Positions 16,738 through 25,592 of a stretch of 64,000 nucleotides of DNA are shown here, one piece after another. Every line of letters starts with the position of its first letter. The stretch's first letter is position 1. Under the pieces are notes generated by a model. The model saw only the letters and a list, made by a program, of their open reading frames with translations. It made no database searches and was not told where the DNA came from. The DNA is from Jeotgalibacillus soli (GTDB lineage: Bacteria > Bacillota > Bacilli > Bacillales > Jeotgalibacillaceae). A program made the translations under genes and the position numbers. The stretch is taken from contig NZ_JXRP01000009.1 in assembly GCF_000829435.1 (NCBI RefSeq), positions 310,001 through 374,000 of the forward strand. The letters run 5' to 3'.

Positions 16738-18375
16738 TTGAAAAAATGGGGAATATTTTTGTTTTCAATCGTCATGGTTTTAGTTCTGGCGGCATGTACA
16801 GCGAATGAAGAGGCAGGGGAAGAACAAGAGAATAAAGACGACAGTACACAAGAAGAAGCAAGCGCTGAAAAGGTGCTGCATATGAATAATGGAACGGAGC
16901 CAACCTCGCTTGACCCATCTATTGGCTTTAATGCAGCTTCTTGGAATCTGCTGAATAACGTTATGGAAGGATTAACTCGACTTGGAGAGGATGATCAGCC
17001 TCAGCCTGCGATCGCAGAGGACTGGGAAGTATCAGAGGATGGGTTAGAATACACCTTCAATATTCGTGAGGATGCAAACTGGTCGAATGGAGACCCTGTA
17101 ACAGCTGGTGATTTTGTATATGCATGGACGTATATGCTTGATCCAGCAACGGCTTCACCGGCAGCATTCTTAGGTTACTTTATCGAAGGGGCAGAAGAGT
17201 TTAACTCTGGGACAGGAGATGCTTCTTCCTTAGGTCTTGAAGCAGTAGATGAAAAAACGTTCAAAGTAACGCTTGCGGGGCCGACTGGGTTTTTCTTGAA
17301 CGTGATTACAAACCCTTCATTTTTCCCAATCAATGAAGCTGTGGCTACAGAAAACCCAAATTGGTTTGCTGAAGCGGACTCGTTTGTTTCAAACGGACCA
17401 TTTATGATTGAATCATGGGATCATGATAGTGAAATTGTCATGACAAAGAATGAAGAATATTGGGATGCAGAAACAGTTCAGCTGGACAAAGTTCACTGGG
17501 CAATGGTGAATGACGTAAACACAGAATATCAAATGTATCAAAGCGGGGATCTGGATGTTTCAGAAATTCCAGCTGATTTAGCAGACCAGCTGATTGACGG
17601 GGAAGATGTTCATATTTGGGATCAAGCAGGGCTTTATTTCTTCCGATTTAACGTCAATATGGAGCCTTTCCAAAATCAAAAGATTCGTCAAGCCTTTGCA
17701 AAAGCTGTAAATCAGCAGGAAATTGTTGAGTTTGTTACGAAAAACAGAGAAGAACCTGCCTATGGTTTTGTTGCACCGGGCTTTGAAGATCCAAATGGTA
17801 ACGACTTCCGTGAAACAAATGGAAATCTAGTAGAATTTAACGCTGACGAGGCGAAAGCGCTTCTTGAAGAAGGGATGGCGGAAGAAGGATATAGCGATCT
17901 TCCGACGGTAACCTTGTCATACAGCACAAGTGATTCGCATCGTATTATTGCGGAAACGCTTCAGCAAATGTACAGCCAGAATCTCGGTATTGACGTTGAA
18001 TTATCAAATGTTGAAAGCAATGTATTCTTAGATGAGCAGAGAGCACTTAAGTTTCAATTCTCCCGCAGTTCATTCTTGCATGACTATGCAGATCCAATTA
18101 ACGCATTGGAAAGCTTTATTACGGATTCTTCTATGAACCGTACTGGCTGGTCAAACGAGCAATATGATCAACTGATTGCAGATGCCAAGAATGAGGCAGA
18201 TGAAGCTGCCCGCTTCGAGCTTATGTATACAGCAGAGAGATTACTTCTAGAAGAAATGCCGATCTTCCCACTTCATTTCTATAACCAAGTCTACTTGCAT
18301 AATGAATCCGTTACAGGAATCGTACGTCATCCAGTAGGCTACATGGATTTGAAATGGGCGGATAAAACAAATTAA
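16738..18375 (+). CDS. dppE: Dipeptide-binding lipoprotein DppE
   Basis: A 545-residue family 5 solute-binding protein. The signal peptide ends in the lipobox VLAAC, with the acylated Cys near residue 20, followed by an acidic linker. The SBP_bac_5 fold starts with LHMNNGTEPTSLDPSIGFN and includes GLTRLGEDDQPQPAIAEDWE. It starts with TTG at 16738, preceded by GGGGGAG. In B. subtilis DppE captures dipeptides and murein tripeptide at the outer face of the membrane for DppBC. Confidence 0.92.
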   Translation: MKKWGIFLFSIVMVLVLAACTANEEAGEEQENKDDSTQEEASAEKVLHMNNGTEPTSLDPSIGFNAASWNLLNNVMEGLTRLGEDDQPQPAIAEDWEVSEDGLEYTFNIREDANWSNGDPVTAGDFVYAWTYMLDPATASPAAFLGYFIEGAEEFNSGTGDASSLGLEAVDEKTFKVTLAGPTGFFLNVITNPSFFPINEAVATENPNWFAEADSFVSNGPFMIESWDHDSEIVMTKNEEYWDAETVQLDKVHWAMVNDVNTEYQMYQSGDLDVSEIPADLADQLIDGEDVHIWDQAGLYFFRFNVNMEPFQNQKIRQAFAKAVNQQEIVEFVTKNREEPAYGFVAPGFEDPNGNDFRETNGNLVEFNADEAKALLEEGMAEEGYSDLPTVTLSYSTSDSHRIIAETLQQMYSQNLGIDVELSNVESNVFLDEQRALKFQFSRSSFLHDYADPINALESFITDSSMNRTGWSNEQYDQLIADAKNEADEAARFELMYTAERLLLEEMPIFPLHFYNQVYLHNESVTGIVRHPVGYMDLKWADKTN

Positions 18376-18383
18376 TACCATTA

Positions 18384-18428
18384 ACACGGAAAGGAAGCGT
18401 AAATCGCTTCCTTGCGTGTTATGTTTTT
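18384..18428 (+). terminator. Intra-operon terminator-like hairpin after dppE
   Basis: A stem pairing AACACG..GGAAGCG with CGCTTCC..CGTGTT, followed by ATGTTTTTTG. Genes on both sides belong to one functional operon, so it probably lowers readthrough into ykfA or stabilises the dppE message. Confidence 0.75.
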
Positions 18429-18457
18429 TGATGGTTTCACGTATGGTTCTTTATGGT

Positions 18458-18490
18458 GAAAAAAGGGTGATGCATACGCCCTTTTTTCAA
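18458..18490 (+). terminator. Second hairpin in the dppE-ykfA gap
   Basis: GAAAAAAGGG pairs with CCCTTTTTTC around a short loop, 30 bp after the previous hairpin and 20 bp before the ykfA start. The U-run is part of the stem. It may attenuate ykf expression. Confidence 0.55.
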
Positions 18491-18512
18491 TGTAAAGAAA
18501 GGGAAGGTGAAA

Positions 18513-19436
18513 ATGATGGTTTTACCAAAGCGGTTGCATAAAGGGGATACGATAGGAGTTGTTGCTCCTGCCAGCCCTCCCAATATAGAGCAGCTTGACC
18601 GTTCTTTGCCCTTTTTAGAGGAGTTAGGGCTCAAGGTGAAAATGGGCAAGCATGTACGGAAAGTAGACGGCTATCTTGCCGGAACAAATGAAGCACGTCT
18701 TGAGGATCTTCACGAAATGTTTGCAGATCCCGATGTGAAAGGAATTATTTGTGCTGGGGGCGGCTACGGGACAGGTCGGATTGCTGATCAAATCGATTAC
18801 AATGTAATAAAAAACAACCCTAAAATCTTTTGGGGATATAGTGATATTACCTTTTTACATACCGCTTTTTTTCAGCGCACAGGACTTGTGACCTTTCATG
18901 GCCCAATGCTGGCTTCAGATGTTGGCAAAGAGAATTTTCATGAGCTTTCGAAAAAAATGTTTCAGCAGCTTTTTGATCCAAAGGAGCTTCATTATACAGA
19001 AGATATATCTCCTCTAAGCGTGGTTAATGAAGGAGAAGCTGTAGGGCCGCTGGTGGGCGGGAATTTAACCTTAATTCGCAGCACCATAGGCACTCCCTTT
19101 GAAATAGATACGGTAGGAAAGCTTTTACTTATAGAGGATATCGATGAAGAGCCTTATTGTGTTGATGGCATGCTCAATCAGCTTGCCATGGCTGGGAAGC
19201 TTGAGGATGCTGCGGGTATTGTTGTTGGAGATTTTAAAAATGCGGTGCCAAAGCGCAGGAAATCCTCGCAGACACTCGATGAAGTGCTTAATTATTACTT
19301 AAAAGAATTAAAAATACCCGTTGTCAAAGGATTCAAAATTGGACATTGCCAGCCTCATTTTGCGGTTCCTCTGGGAATTCCTGCAAAGCTGTCAAGCCGT
19401 TCAAAAACACTTACTTTTTTTCCGGGGGTCCAGTAA
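18513..19436 (+). CDS. ykfA: Murein peptide LD-carboxypeptidase YkfA (S66)
   Basis: A 307-residue S66-family serine peptidase. The GYSDIT motif carries the nucleophile Ser near residue 110; LIEDIDEEPY supplies the catalytic Glu and GHCQPHFAVPLG the His of the Ser-Glu-His triad. It has no signal peptide, so it acts in the cytoplasm and removes the D-Ala after meso-diaminopimelate (L,D bond) from imported murein tetrapeptide. GGGAAGG lies just before tandem ATGs (18513, 18516); GTG at 18507 is a weaker alternative. Confidence 0.9.
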   Translation: MMVLPKRLHKGDTIGVVAPASPPNIEQLDRSLPFLEELGLKVKMGKHVRKVDGYLAGTNEARLEDLHEMFADPDVKGIICAGGGYGTGRIADQIDYNVIKNNPKIFWGYSDITFLHTAFFQRTGLVTFHGPMLASDVGKENFHELSKKMFQQLFDPKELHYTEDISPLSVVNEGEAVGPLVGGNLTLIRSTIGTPFEIDTVGKLLLIEDIDEEPYCVDGMLNQLAMAGKLEDAAGIVVGDFKNAVPKRRKSSQTLDEVLNYYLKELKIPVVKGFKIGHCQPHFAVPLGIPAKLSSRSKTLTFFPGVQ

Positions 19437-19459
19437 AGTACACGAAAAGGAGTTTACCA

Positions 19460-20554
19460 ATGCGCATTCATACTATAGAAACCTTTCGAGTGGCTGTGCC
19501 GCTGAAAAAGCCATTTAAAACAGCTCTTCGTGTGGTTACAGTTGCAGAATCCATTGTGGTTAAAATAACGGCTGAGGACGGCAGGATTGGCTATGGAGAG
19601 GCGCCGCCTACACATGTTATTACGGGTGATTCAATTTCAAGTATAGAAGCAGCCATTAGAGATGTGTTCACTCCGCTTTTAATGAATCAATCCATTGAAA
19701 ACAGGGAGCTGCTTTTTCATACCATTCATTCGTCTATGGTTAGGAATACAAGTGCGAAGGCTGCCGTGGATTCTGCTATTTACGATTTGATCGCTCAATT
19801 TGCCGGCATGCCCCTTTTTCAGTTCCTTGGCGGCTATCGATCAACCATGGAAACAGATTATACGGTTAGTGTGAATGAGCCGGCAGAGATGGCAGAGGAT
19901 GCATCGGCTTTTCGAAAAGCGGGATATAACGTATTGAAAATTAAGGTTGGAACTGAAACCATTCAAAAGGATCTTGAAAGAATCAGAGCCATTCGGGAAA
20001 AAATCGGTTTCGACTGCAAGCTTCGATTGGATGCGAATCAAGGGTGGACACCGAAAGAAGCCATATTTGCTATTAGGAAAATGGAGGACGAGGGCCTGTC
20101 GATTGAGCTTGTTGAACAGCCCGTTCTTGCCCATGATATCGAAGGGCTAAAGCAGGTAACGGATCATACGGCTACCCCCATTATGGCAGATGAGAGCGTC
20201 TTTTCACCACAGGATGCCATACGGGTGCTGCAAACGAGAAGCGCTGATTTAATCAATATTAAATTGATGAAGGCTGGTGGAATTCATCAAGCGCTTGCTA
20301 TTAATAAACTGGCTGAAAGCTATGGAGTTCCTTGTATGGTAGGAAGCATGATTGAGACAAAGGTAGGGATTACGGCTGCTGCACATTTTGCCGCGAGCCA
20401 GCGCAATATTAACAGATTTGATTTTGATGCACCTCTTCTCCTGTCAAAGGACATTGTAGAAGGAGGCGTAAAGTATAGAGGTCAAGTAATGGAGCTGACG
20501 GACGCTTTTGGGCTGGGAATTCAGCAAATAGAGGAGAGATATGTATGGAGATGA
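19460..20554 (+). CDS. ykfB: L-Ala-D/L-Glu epimerase YkfB
   Basis: A 364-residue enolase-superfamily enzyme that interconverts L-Ala-D-Glu and L-Ala-L-Glu so ordinary peptidases can finish the dipeptide. The catalytic lysines fall at exactly the B. subtilis positions: KIKVG gives Lys160/Lys162 and IKLMKAG gives Lys268. Metal ligands are in LRLDANQGW (Asp), ELVEQPV (Glu) and MADESVF (Asp). AAAGGAG lies 7 nt before ATG at 19460. The longer open frame to 19346 overlaps ykfA and is not the start. Confidence 0.93.
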   Translation: MRIHTIETFRVAVPLKKPFKTALRVVTVAESIVVKITAEDGRIGYGEAPPTHVITGDSISSIEAAIRDVFTPLLMNQSIENRELLFHTIHSSMVRNTSAKAAVDSAIYDLIAQFAGMPLFQFLGGYRSTMETDYTVSVNEPAEMAEDASAFRKAGYNVLKIKVGTETIQKDLERIRAIREKIGFDCKLRLDANQGWTPKEAIFAIRKMEDEGLSIELVEQPVLAHDIEGLKQVTDHTATPIMADESVFSPQDAIRVLQTRSADLINIKLMKAGGIHQALAINKLAESYGVPCMVGSMIETKVGITAAAHFAASQRNINRFDFDAPLLLSKDIVEGGVKYRGQVMELTDAFGLGIQQIEERYVWR

Positions 20555-21468
20555 CCTCGGGGCTGATTAACGTCGCCGTCGCCGCAGTTTGGACAGATGC
20601 AGCGTCCCCGCGTGAGATTGATGCTGAAAGCTTAAAAAGTCCAGTAAACATTCCTGCATGGCTGGATGCTTTAACGACTGAACAACGGAAAGCACTTTGT
20701 GACGATAAGCTTGTGCAGACGCAGCTCCTTTATGGCGAGCGTGTACTAGTGCTTGATAAAAAGGGAGAATGGGCATATGTCGTCATTCCGGAGCAGGCGT
20801 CAAAAAAAGATGAACGCGGCTATCCTGGCTGGGTTCCCTTAGCGCAAATTACCGAAGTTCAGCAAACGGAATTAGAAAAGCGGGAGGAGCTTCCGATTGT
20901 GGTTGTGACAGCTAAGAAAACAACCATGCATGATGCGCATCGGAAACCAATTCTCGAAGTAAGCTATAACACCATTTTGCCTTTGATAAAGGAAAAGGAA
21001 GATTTTTACGAGGTTCATACACCTGATGGAACGGGCTTTATACATAAAAAGGATGCCTCTGTTTATTCATCATTTGCTGCGATGCAAAAAGGCAGTGGGA
21101 ATGATATTGTTCAACATGCGGAGCGTTTTAAAGATCTTCTTTATTTATGGGGAGGAATGAGTGCGTATGGATATGATTGTTCCGGCTTCAGCTACAATAT
21201 GCTTAAAGCAAATGGGTACTTGATTCCACGTGATGCCACTGATCAAGCTGAAAAGGGACAGCCGATTAAAAAGGAACAGGCAGCACCGGGTGATTTGTTG
21301 TTTTTTGCTTATGAAGAGGGGAAAGGGGCTCTTCACCATGTTGGAATTTATTATGGTGATGGAAAGATGATCCACTCCCCTACACCGGGCAAAAAAATTG
21401 AGATCCAGACCATCGCTGGCACGTTTTATGAAAAAGAATGGTGCGAAACACGACGATACTGGCAATAG
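20545..21468 (+). CDS. ykfC: Gamma-D-glutamyl-L-diamino acid endopeptidase YkfC (NlpC/P60)
   Basis: A 307-residue NlpC/P60 cysteine peptidase with two N-terminal SH3b-like domains (about 1-110 and 110-185). The catalytic Cys is residue 212 in GYDCSGF and the His is residue 265 in HHVGIYYG. It has no signal peptide. The family enzyme cuts the gamma-D-Glu-diaminopimelate bond in murein peptides with a free N-terminal L-Ala. The start overlaps the ykfB stop by 10 bp, and GAGGAG precedes it. Confidence 0.93.
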   Translation: MEMTSGLINVAVAAVWTDAASPREIDAESLKSPVNIPAWLDALTTEQRKALCDDKLVQTQLLYGERVLVLDKKGEWAYVVIPEQASKKDERGYPGWVPLAQITEVQQTELEKREELPIVVVTAKKTTMHDAHRKPILEVSYNTILPLIKEKEDFYEVHTPDGTGFIHKKDASVYSSFAAMQKGSGNDIVQHAERFKDLLYLWGGMSAYGYDCSGFSYNMLKANGYLIPRDATDQAEKGQPIKKEQAAPGDLLFFAYEEGKGALHHVGIYYGDGKMIHSPTPGKKIEIQTIAGTFYEKEWCETRRYWQ

Positions 21469-21514
21469 CAAAATAATACATAACCGATTTATTCATACAT
21501 TGGGGGATATTGGC

Positions 21515-22480
21515 ATGACAAAAGACGCGTTACTGGAAGTGCAGCAATTGACTAAGCATTTTGATTTAGGAAAGAATCAGCTTTTGCGTGCAGTAGATGG
21601 TGTTAGCTTTAATGTTTATCGAGGTGAGACGCTTGGACTTGTGGGGGAGTCTGGCTGCGGTAAATCCACAACAGGTCGAACTGTGATGGGATTATATAAT
21701 AGGACCAATGGAAAGGTGCTTTACGGTGGTCAAGATGTTCATGATATGAATGAGCTCGATCGCTTTTCCTTTTTGCGCAATATGCAAATGATCTTTCAAG
21801 ACCCATATGCCTCTCTTAACCCAAGATCAACTGTTCTTGAGATTATTTCAGAGCCGATGGATATTCATGGACTATATAAAAGCAGCAAAGAAAGAAAAGA
21901 ACGAGTGTATCAGCTGCTAGAGGATGTAGGCTTAAATAGGGATCATGCCAATCGCTATCCCCATGAATTTAGCGGCGGGCAGCGTCAGCGGATTGGGATC
22001 GCACGGGCATTAGCGCTGGATCCGGAATTTATTATTGCGGATGAACCGATCTCTGCACTTGATGTCTCTGTTCAGGCTCAGGTGGTAAACCTACTAAAAT
22101 CACTTCAAGCTGAAAAAGGATTAACGTATTTATTCATCGCTCATGATCTGTCGATGGTAAAGCATATATCCGATCGAATTGGTGTTATGTACCTTGGACA
22201 CATGGTTGAATTAACGACAAGTGAAATGCTCTATGATCATCCTCTTCATCCGTATACGCAAGCATTACTTTCAGCTATTCCTATACCAGATCCTGATGTG
22301 GAGGAAAAAAGGGAGCGAATGATCCTTAAAGGTGAGCTTCCAAGTCCCATCAACCCTCCTAGCGGATGTGTGTTTCGAACAAGATGTCCCGTTGCTACTG
22401 CATTGTGTGCAGAGGAAAAGCCTGAGTGGAGAGAATACGAGACGGGACATTTCGTTGCGTGTCATCATGTTAACAGCTAA
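21515..22480 (+). CDS. ykfD: Dipeptide ABC transporter ATP-binding protein YkfD (DppF-type)
   Basis: A 321-residue ABC ATPase: Walker A GESGCGKS, signature FSGGQRQR, Walker B FIIADEPIS, H-loop AHDLS, and the C-terminal GCVFRTRCPVATALC extension. It is the second ATPase for DppBC. ATG at 21515 is preceded by GGGGGA; a longer open frame from 21398 overlaps ykfC. It closes the operon, in the same order as B. subtilis dppABCDE-ykfABCD. Confidence 0.92.
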   Translation: MTKDALLEVQQLTKHFDLGKNQLLRAVDGVSFNVYRGETLGLVGESGCGKSTTGRTVMGLYNRTNGKVLYGGQDVHDMNELDRFSFLRNMQMIFQDPYASLNPRSTVLEIISEPMDIHGLYKSSKERKERVYQLLEDVGLNRDHANRYPHEFSGGQRQRIGIARALALDPEFIIADEPISALDVSVQAQVVNLLKSLQAEKGLTYLFIAHDLSMVKHISDRIGVMYLGHMVELTTSEMLYDHPLHPYTQALLSAIPIPDPDVEEKRERMILKGELPSPINPPSGCVFRTRCPVATALCAEEKPEWREYETGHFVACHHVNS

Positions 22481-22551
22481 CTGGAAAAGGATCGAAGTTT
22501 GCACCTCCCTAAGTAAGGGTATAGTAAAAGAAAAACAGGAGGTATGATACG

Positions 22552-22665
22552 ATGAAAGGACTTATTCGTAACCTTATTCGATTTGGACCCATCATTTATC
22601 CAATTGTAAAAAAATTCTTAAATAAACGAAAAAGCAGTAATGCTTCAAAACCGTCTTCATATTAA
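22552..22665 (+). CDS. 37-residue basic small protein
   Basis: A short gene with a very strong ribosome site (AGGAGG, 8-9 nt before ATG) and its own downstream terminator. The protein begins MKGLIRNLIRFGPIIYPIVK and continues with a Lys/Arg/Ser-rich tail. The first 24 residues form a hydrophobic, positively charged segment suited to the membrane surface. It is not assigned to a family. It follows ykfD by 71 bp and could be co-transcribed. Function unknown. Confidence 0.65.
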   Translation: MKGLIRNLIRFGPIIYPIVKKFLNKRKSSNASKPSSY

Positions 22666-22676
22666 CGTTTTTTATT

Positions 22677-22708
22677 AAAAGTCCAGCGAATTCGCTGGAC
22701 TTTTTTTC
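22677..22708 (+). terminator. Intrinsic terminator ending the dpp-ykf region
   Basis: The 20-bp palindrome GTCCAGCGAATTCGCTGGAC (22681-22700), preceded by AAAA and followed by TTTTTTTC. Confidence 0.93.
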
Positions 22709-22772
22709 TGTATAATACGATTATGGACTTTTTGAAAGCGATTTAAATCCTGCAGAAATAAAAAGGCATGTA

Positions 22773-22801
22773 TTGCTATTTTTATAATTCCGTGCTAGTA
22801 T
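22773..22801 (+). promoter_or_regulatory. Candidate promoter of the cold-shock gene leader
   Basis: TTGCTA (22773-22778) and TAGTAT (22796-22801) with a 17-bp spacer, about 145 bp upstream of the csp start and just before the long hairpin. Confidence 0.45.
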
Positions 22802-22831
22802 TAGGTAATGCTTAATAAGTATCAATCACAT

Positions 22832-22902
22832 AATTCACATGTTAGCAGAGATTATATTTCAGCTGATATAATCCCTGCTAGCATGTGAATTTTTTGTTTT
22901 TA
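22832..22902 (+). terminator. 25-bp hairpin with U-tract in the csp leader (attenuator candidate)
   Basis: The arms 22832-22856 and 22867-22891 pair over 25 positions with one G-U and one A-C mismatch around a 10-nt loop, followed by a T-run (TTTTTTGTTTTT). No gene lies between it and the previous terminator. It therefore sits within the 5' leader of the cold-shock gene if that is transcribed from the promoter at 22773. Confidence 0.75.
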
Positions 22903-22946
22903 CACCGTTATTAAGTAAAATTCAACAATTTCTTGGAGGTTTTATC

Positions 22947-23147
22947 ATGAATCAAGGTACAGTAAAATGGTTTAATGCAGAAAAAGGATTTGGCTTCATC
23001 GAAGTAGAAGGCGGCGAAGACGTATTCGTACACTTCTCAGCTATCACTGGCGACGGCTTCAAATCTCTTGAAGAAGGTCAAAAAGTAAGCTTTGACATCA
23101 CTCAAGGCAACCGTGGCGACCAAGCTGCTAACGTTGTAAAATTATAA
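22947..23147 (+). CDS. Cold-shock protein (CspA/B family)
   Basis: A 66-residue single cold-shock domain protein with both RNA-binding motifs intact: KGFGFIEV (RNP1) and DVFVHF (RNP2). TTGGAGG lies about 9 nt before ATG. It binds single-stranded RNA and acts as an RNA chaperone. The long leader is usual for csp genes. Which Bacillus paralogue it corresponds to (CspB, C or D) cannot be settled here. Confidence 0.95.
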   Translation: MNQGTVKWFNAEKGFGFIEVEGGEDVFVHFSAITGDGFKSLEEGQKVSFDITQGNRGDQAANVVKL

Positions 23148-23157
23148 TTTTACGATC

Positions 23158-23192
23158 AGACTCCTGACACATTAGTGTCAGGAGTTTTTTTA
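23158..23192 (+). terminator. Terminator of the cold-shock gene
   Basis: ACTCCTGACAC pairs with GTGTCAGGAGT around a short loop, followed by TTTTTTT. Confidence 0.95.
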
Positions 23193-23464
23193 ATTGCAAA
23201 ATATGGACATAACCTTCAACTATTTTTCAAGAGTTGAAGACACAGTATAATATGTATAGCGTTAATCTCCTTATCGTTAGGGGGTTGAGAAAATAAAAAA
23301 TGTATTTATTAGATCGATATTTATAGGGGATACTGTGACCTGTATAACCGCAGCGAAACAGGCCGCATTGATCATCAATGAGTAAGAGTAGGATACCACG
23401 GTACAAGCAGTTAGATTATTCAAATGCAGTAGGATCAACTCGCTTACAGGGGGGGAGGCAGTCT
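23193..23464. other. Gap upstream of the alkyladenine glycosylase gene
   Basis: A -10-like TATAAT occurs at about 23246, and CTTCAAC/GTTGAAG form a hairpin around 23215-23239. No gene or known riboswitch is recognised; the T-box consensus was looked for and is absent. Confidence 0.35.
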
Positions 23465-24058
23465 ATGACGGATTATCAACCACTGGATCGAAGCTTTTAC
23501 ATGCAGCCTACACTCGAATTGGCAAAACAATTATTAGGCTGTTTATTAGTAAAGGAAACAGACGAAGGAATCGCTTCCGGGTATATCGTTGAAACAGAGG
23601 CCTATATGGGACCAAGGGACCGGGCTGCTCACAGCTATGGAAATAGAAGAACAAAACGAACCGAGATTATGTTTCATGAAGCCGGATCAATCTATACATA
23701 TACCATGCACACTCATACACTTGTAAATGTTGTTTGTGGCGGGATTGGTCAGCCAGAAGCTGTCTTAATTCGTTCTGTGGAGCCTTATGAAGGACTTGAC
23801 TTGATGAAACGACGAAGAGTAGGACGCCCGCAAAAGGAATGGACAAGTGGACCAGGAAAGCTGACAAAAGCGATGGGAATCACGCCAGCTGACTATGGAG
23901 GAGTCTTTACAAAACCGCCGCTCATGATTTGTGAAGGGGTACGCTACGAACCGCATAACATCTCAAGTGGACCTCGGATTGGAATTGACAACACAGGTGA
24001 AGCACGTGATTACCCATGGCGATTTTGGGTTACGGGCAATCGTTACGTATCAAAATAA
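23465..24058 (+). CDS. DNA-3-methyladenine glycosylase (AAG/MPG family)
   Basis: A 197-residue base-excision repair enzyme of the AAG/YxlJ family. Seen motifs are AKQLLGCLLV, GYIVETEAYMGPRDRAAHS with the catalytic Glu, NRRTKRTEIMF, NVVCG, LIRSVEP and TSGPGKLTKAMGI. It removes alkylated purines from DNA. ATG at 23465 follows GGGGGAGGC at 6-7 nt; an in-frame ATG at 23378 has no ribosome site. Confidence 0.92.
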   Translation: MTDYQPLDRSFYMQPTLELAKQLLGCLLVKETDEGIASGYIVETEAYMGPRDRAAHSYGNRRTKRTEIMFHEAGSIYTYTMHTHTLVNVVCGGIGQPEAVLIRSVEPYEGLDLMKRRRVGRPQKEWTSGPGKLTKAMGITPADYGGVFTKPPLMICEGVRYEPHNISSGPRIGIDNTGEARDYPWRFWVTGNRYVSK

Positions 24059-24142
24059 AATAGCATTTTGCACCTATGCTTTGACCGATGGACCGGTTAT
24101 AGGATATGGTGGAGTAAATGATTGGAAGGGGTTGCATAGAGG

Positions 24143-25141
24143 ATGGATTCATCATTTAAAGCCGTTGTAGTGGATAAAAGGGAAGATGATTTCTCGGTAG
24201 CTGTCAAATCATTAACGAAGCATCAGCTTCCTGAAGGCGATGTGCTGATTAAGGTGTCTTATTCCAGCGTTAATTATAAGGATGGACTCGCTGGATTGCC
24301 AAACGGAAAAATCGTTCAGTCATATCCTTTTGTGCCGGGAATTGATTTGTCGGGCCTCGTTGTTTCTTCAACAGATGATCGGTTTAAAGAAGGGGACAAG
24401 GTAATTGCGACAAGCTATGGGATCGGTGTTTCACATTTTGGAGGCTATTGTGAATATGCAAGTATACCAGCTGACTGGATCGTACCTTTACCTGAGAATT
24501 TAAGTTTAAAAGAAGCAATGATTATCGGTACCGCAGGATTTACGGCTGCATTATCCATTCATCGGTTAGAGGAAAATGGGATAACACCTGATGGAGGAGA
24601 TGTGCTTGTTACTGGGGCTACGGGCGGTGTTGGAAGTGTAGCAGTTTCCATGCTGCATAAAAGAGGCTACCATGTAACAGCAAGCACAGGAAAAGAATCA
24701 GAGCATGAGTATTTGAAAAAGCTTGGTGCAAATTCCGTTATTTCTCGAGAAGCGGTTTTTGATGGAACGTTAAAGCCTATGACCAAAACACAATGGCAGG
24801 CGGCAGTAGATCCTGTAGGCGGAAAAAGCCTGGCTTCCGTTTTAAGTAAAATAAAATACAGAGGGGCAGTCGCTGTAAGTGGCCTGACAGGCGGAGGAGA
24901 TGTTCCGACAAGTGTGTTCCCGTTTATTTTGCGCGGAGTAAGCCTTCTAGGTATTGACTCAGTTGAATGCCCAATGGAGCTTAGAAAAACCATTTGGGCA
25001 CGCTTGGCAGATGATTTAAAGCTCGATAATTTAGAGGAAATGGTGGATCGTGAAATTCCTTTAGAAGAGGTGCCTGCTGCAATGGCTGACATTATAGGCA
25101 GCAAAATTAGAGGAAGAGTGCTTGTAGCCATTAATCCATAA
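24143..25141 (+). CDS. YhdH/YhfP family zinc-free MDR oxidoreductase (acryloyl-CoA reductase-like)
   Basis: A 332-residue medium-chain dehydrogenase/reductase without zinc-binding cysteines. It has an N-terminal GroES-like domain (YSSVNYKDGLA), PGIDLSG, the nucleotide-binding motif VTGATGGVGSVAV, VDPVGGKSL and ECPMELRKTIWARLADDL. This is the quinone oxidoreductase YhdH/YhfP subgroup, whose E. coli member reduces acryloyl-CoA with NADPH. GAAGGGG lies about 11 nt upstream. It stands alone between the glycosylase and its own terminator. Confidence 0.9.
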   Translation: MDSSFKAVVVDKREDDFSVAVKSLTKHQLPEGDVLIKVSYSSVNYKDGLAGLPNGKIVQSYPFVPGIDLSGLVVSSTDDRFKEGDKVIATSYGIGVSHFGGYCEYASIPADWIVPLPENLSLKEAMIIGTAGFTAALSIHRLEENGITPDGGDVLVTGATGGVGSVAVSMLHKRGYHVTASTGKESEHEYLKKLGANSVISREAVFDGTLKPMTKTQWQAAVDPVGGKSLASVLSKIKYRGAVAVSGLTGGGDVPTSVFPFILRGVSLLGIDSVECPMELRKTIWARLADDLKLDNLEEMVDREIPLEEVPAAMADIIGSKIRGRVLVAINP

Positions 25142-25156
25142 TAAATGAAATGTGTG

Positions 25157-25206
25157 ATAAAGGAATCGGTTCAACAGGATGTTCCTGTCCAATCGGTTCC
25201 TTTTTA
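25157..25206 (+). terminator. Intrinsic terminator of the MDR gene
   Basis: Outer stem AAAGGAA/TTCCTTT and inner stem ACAGGA/TCCTGT, followed by TTTTTATT. Confidence 0.8.
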
Positions 25207-25497
25207 TTGTTGGCATTATGTTAATTGTAGCGGATGTGTGAGACTCTTGCTTAGAGAAGTGAGACAGCGCAAAGTGAGGCCACTGAGAAAGTAAAGTTTT
25301 CAAAAATGACGAAAAATCAGTCCCCGCTTTAACTCTCTTTTTTCATAAAATTGTGGTGGTTATGTCCCGCAATCAATCGTAAAATCAATGTTATTTTGGG
25401 AATTGATTTTATGAGTTTGAAAGTGAGCGGCTTTTTCAGCAGCTTCCGCATTGGCGCAGAGGAGGCTGCTAGACCGTCCGCAGATTTTTTAAATAAA

Positions 25498-25592
25498 GGT
25501 ATGTTAAAGTACATCGTTAATTACTGCACAGCGTTGATTGGAGCGGAAAGCGAGCGTCTGTAGTAGAAATCAACAGACAGCTTTAACAAAGT
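25498..25592. mobile_element. MITE-like element, copy 2 (short, decayed)
   Basis: About 95 bp. The left part ATGTTAAAG..CATCGTTAATT..GCGTTGATTGGAG and the right part GCGGAAAGCGAGCG..AGAAATCAACAGACAG..TTTAACA match copy 1 at 10219-10399, with the GC-rich middle deleted. No clear target duplication remains. Confidence 0.65.

Noticed and set aside
23193-23464. T-box or other riboswitch upstream of the glycosylase gene
   Set aside because: No T-box sequence (AGGGTGGNACCGCG-like) and no specifier-loop architecture.
24667-25131. 154-residue minus-strand open frame
   Set aside because: It is antisense to the YhfP-like gene, which has full family motifs.
25351-25563. 70-residue plus-strand frame starting MWWLCPAINRK
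   Set aside because: Runs into a MITE-like repeat copy, has no homology and no ribosome site.
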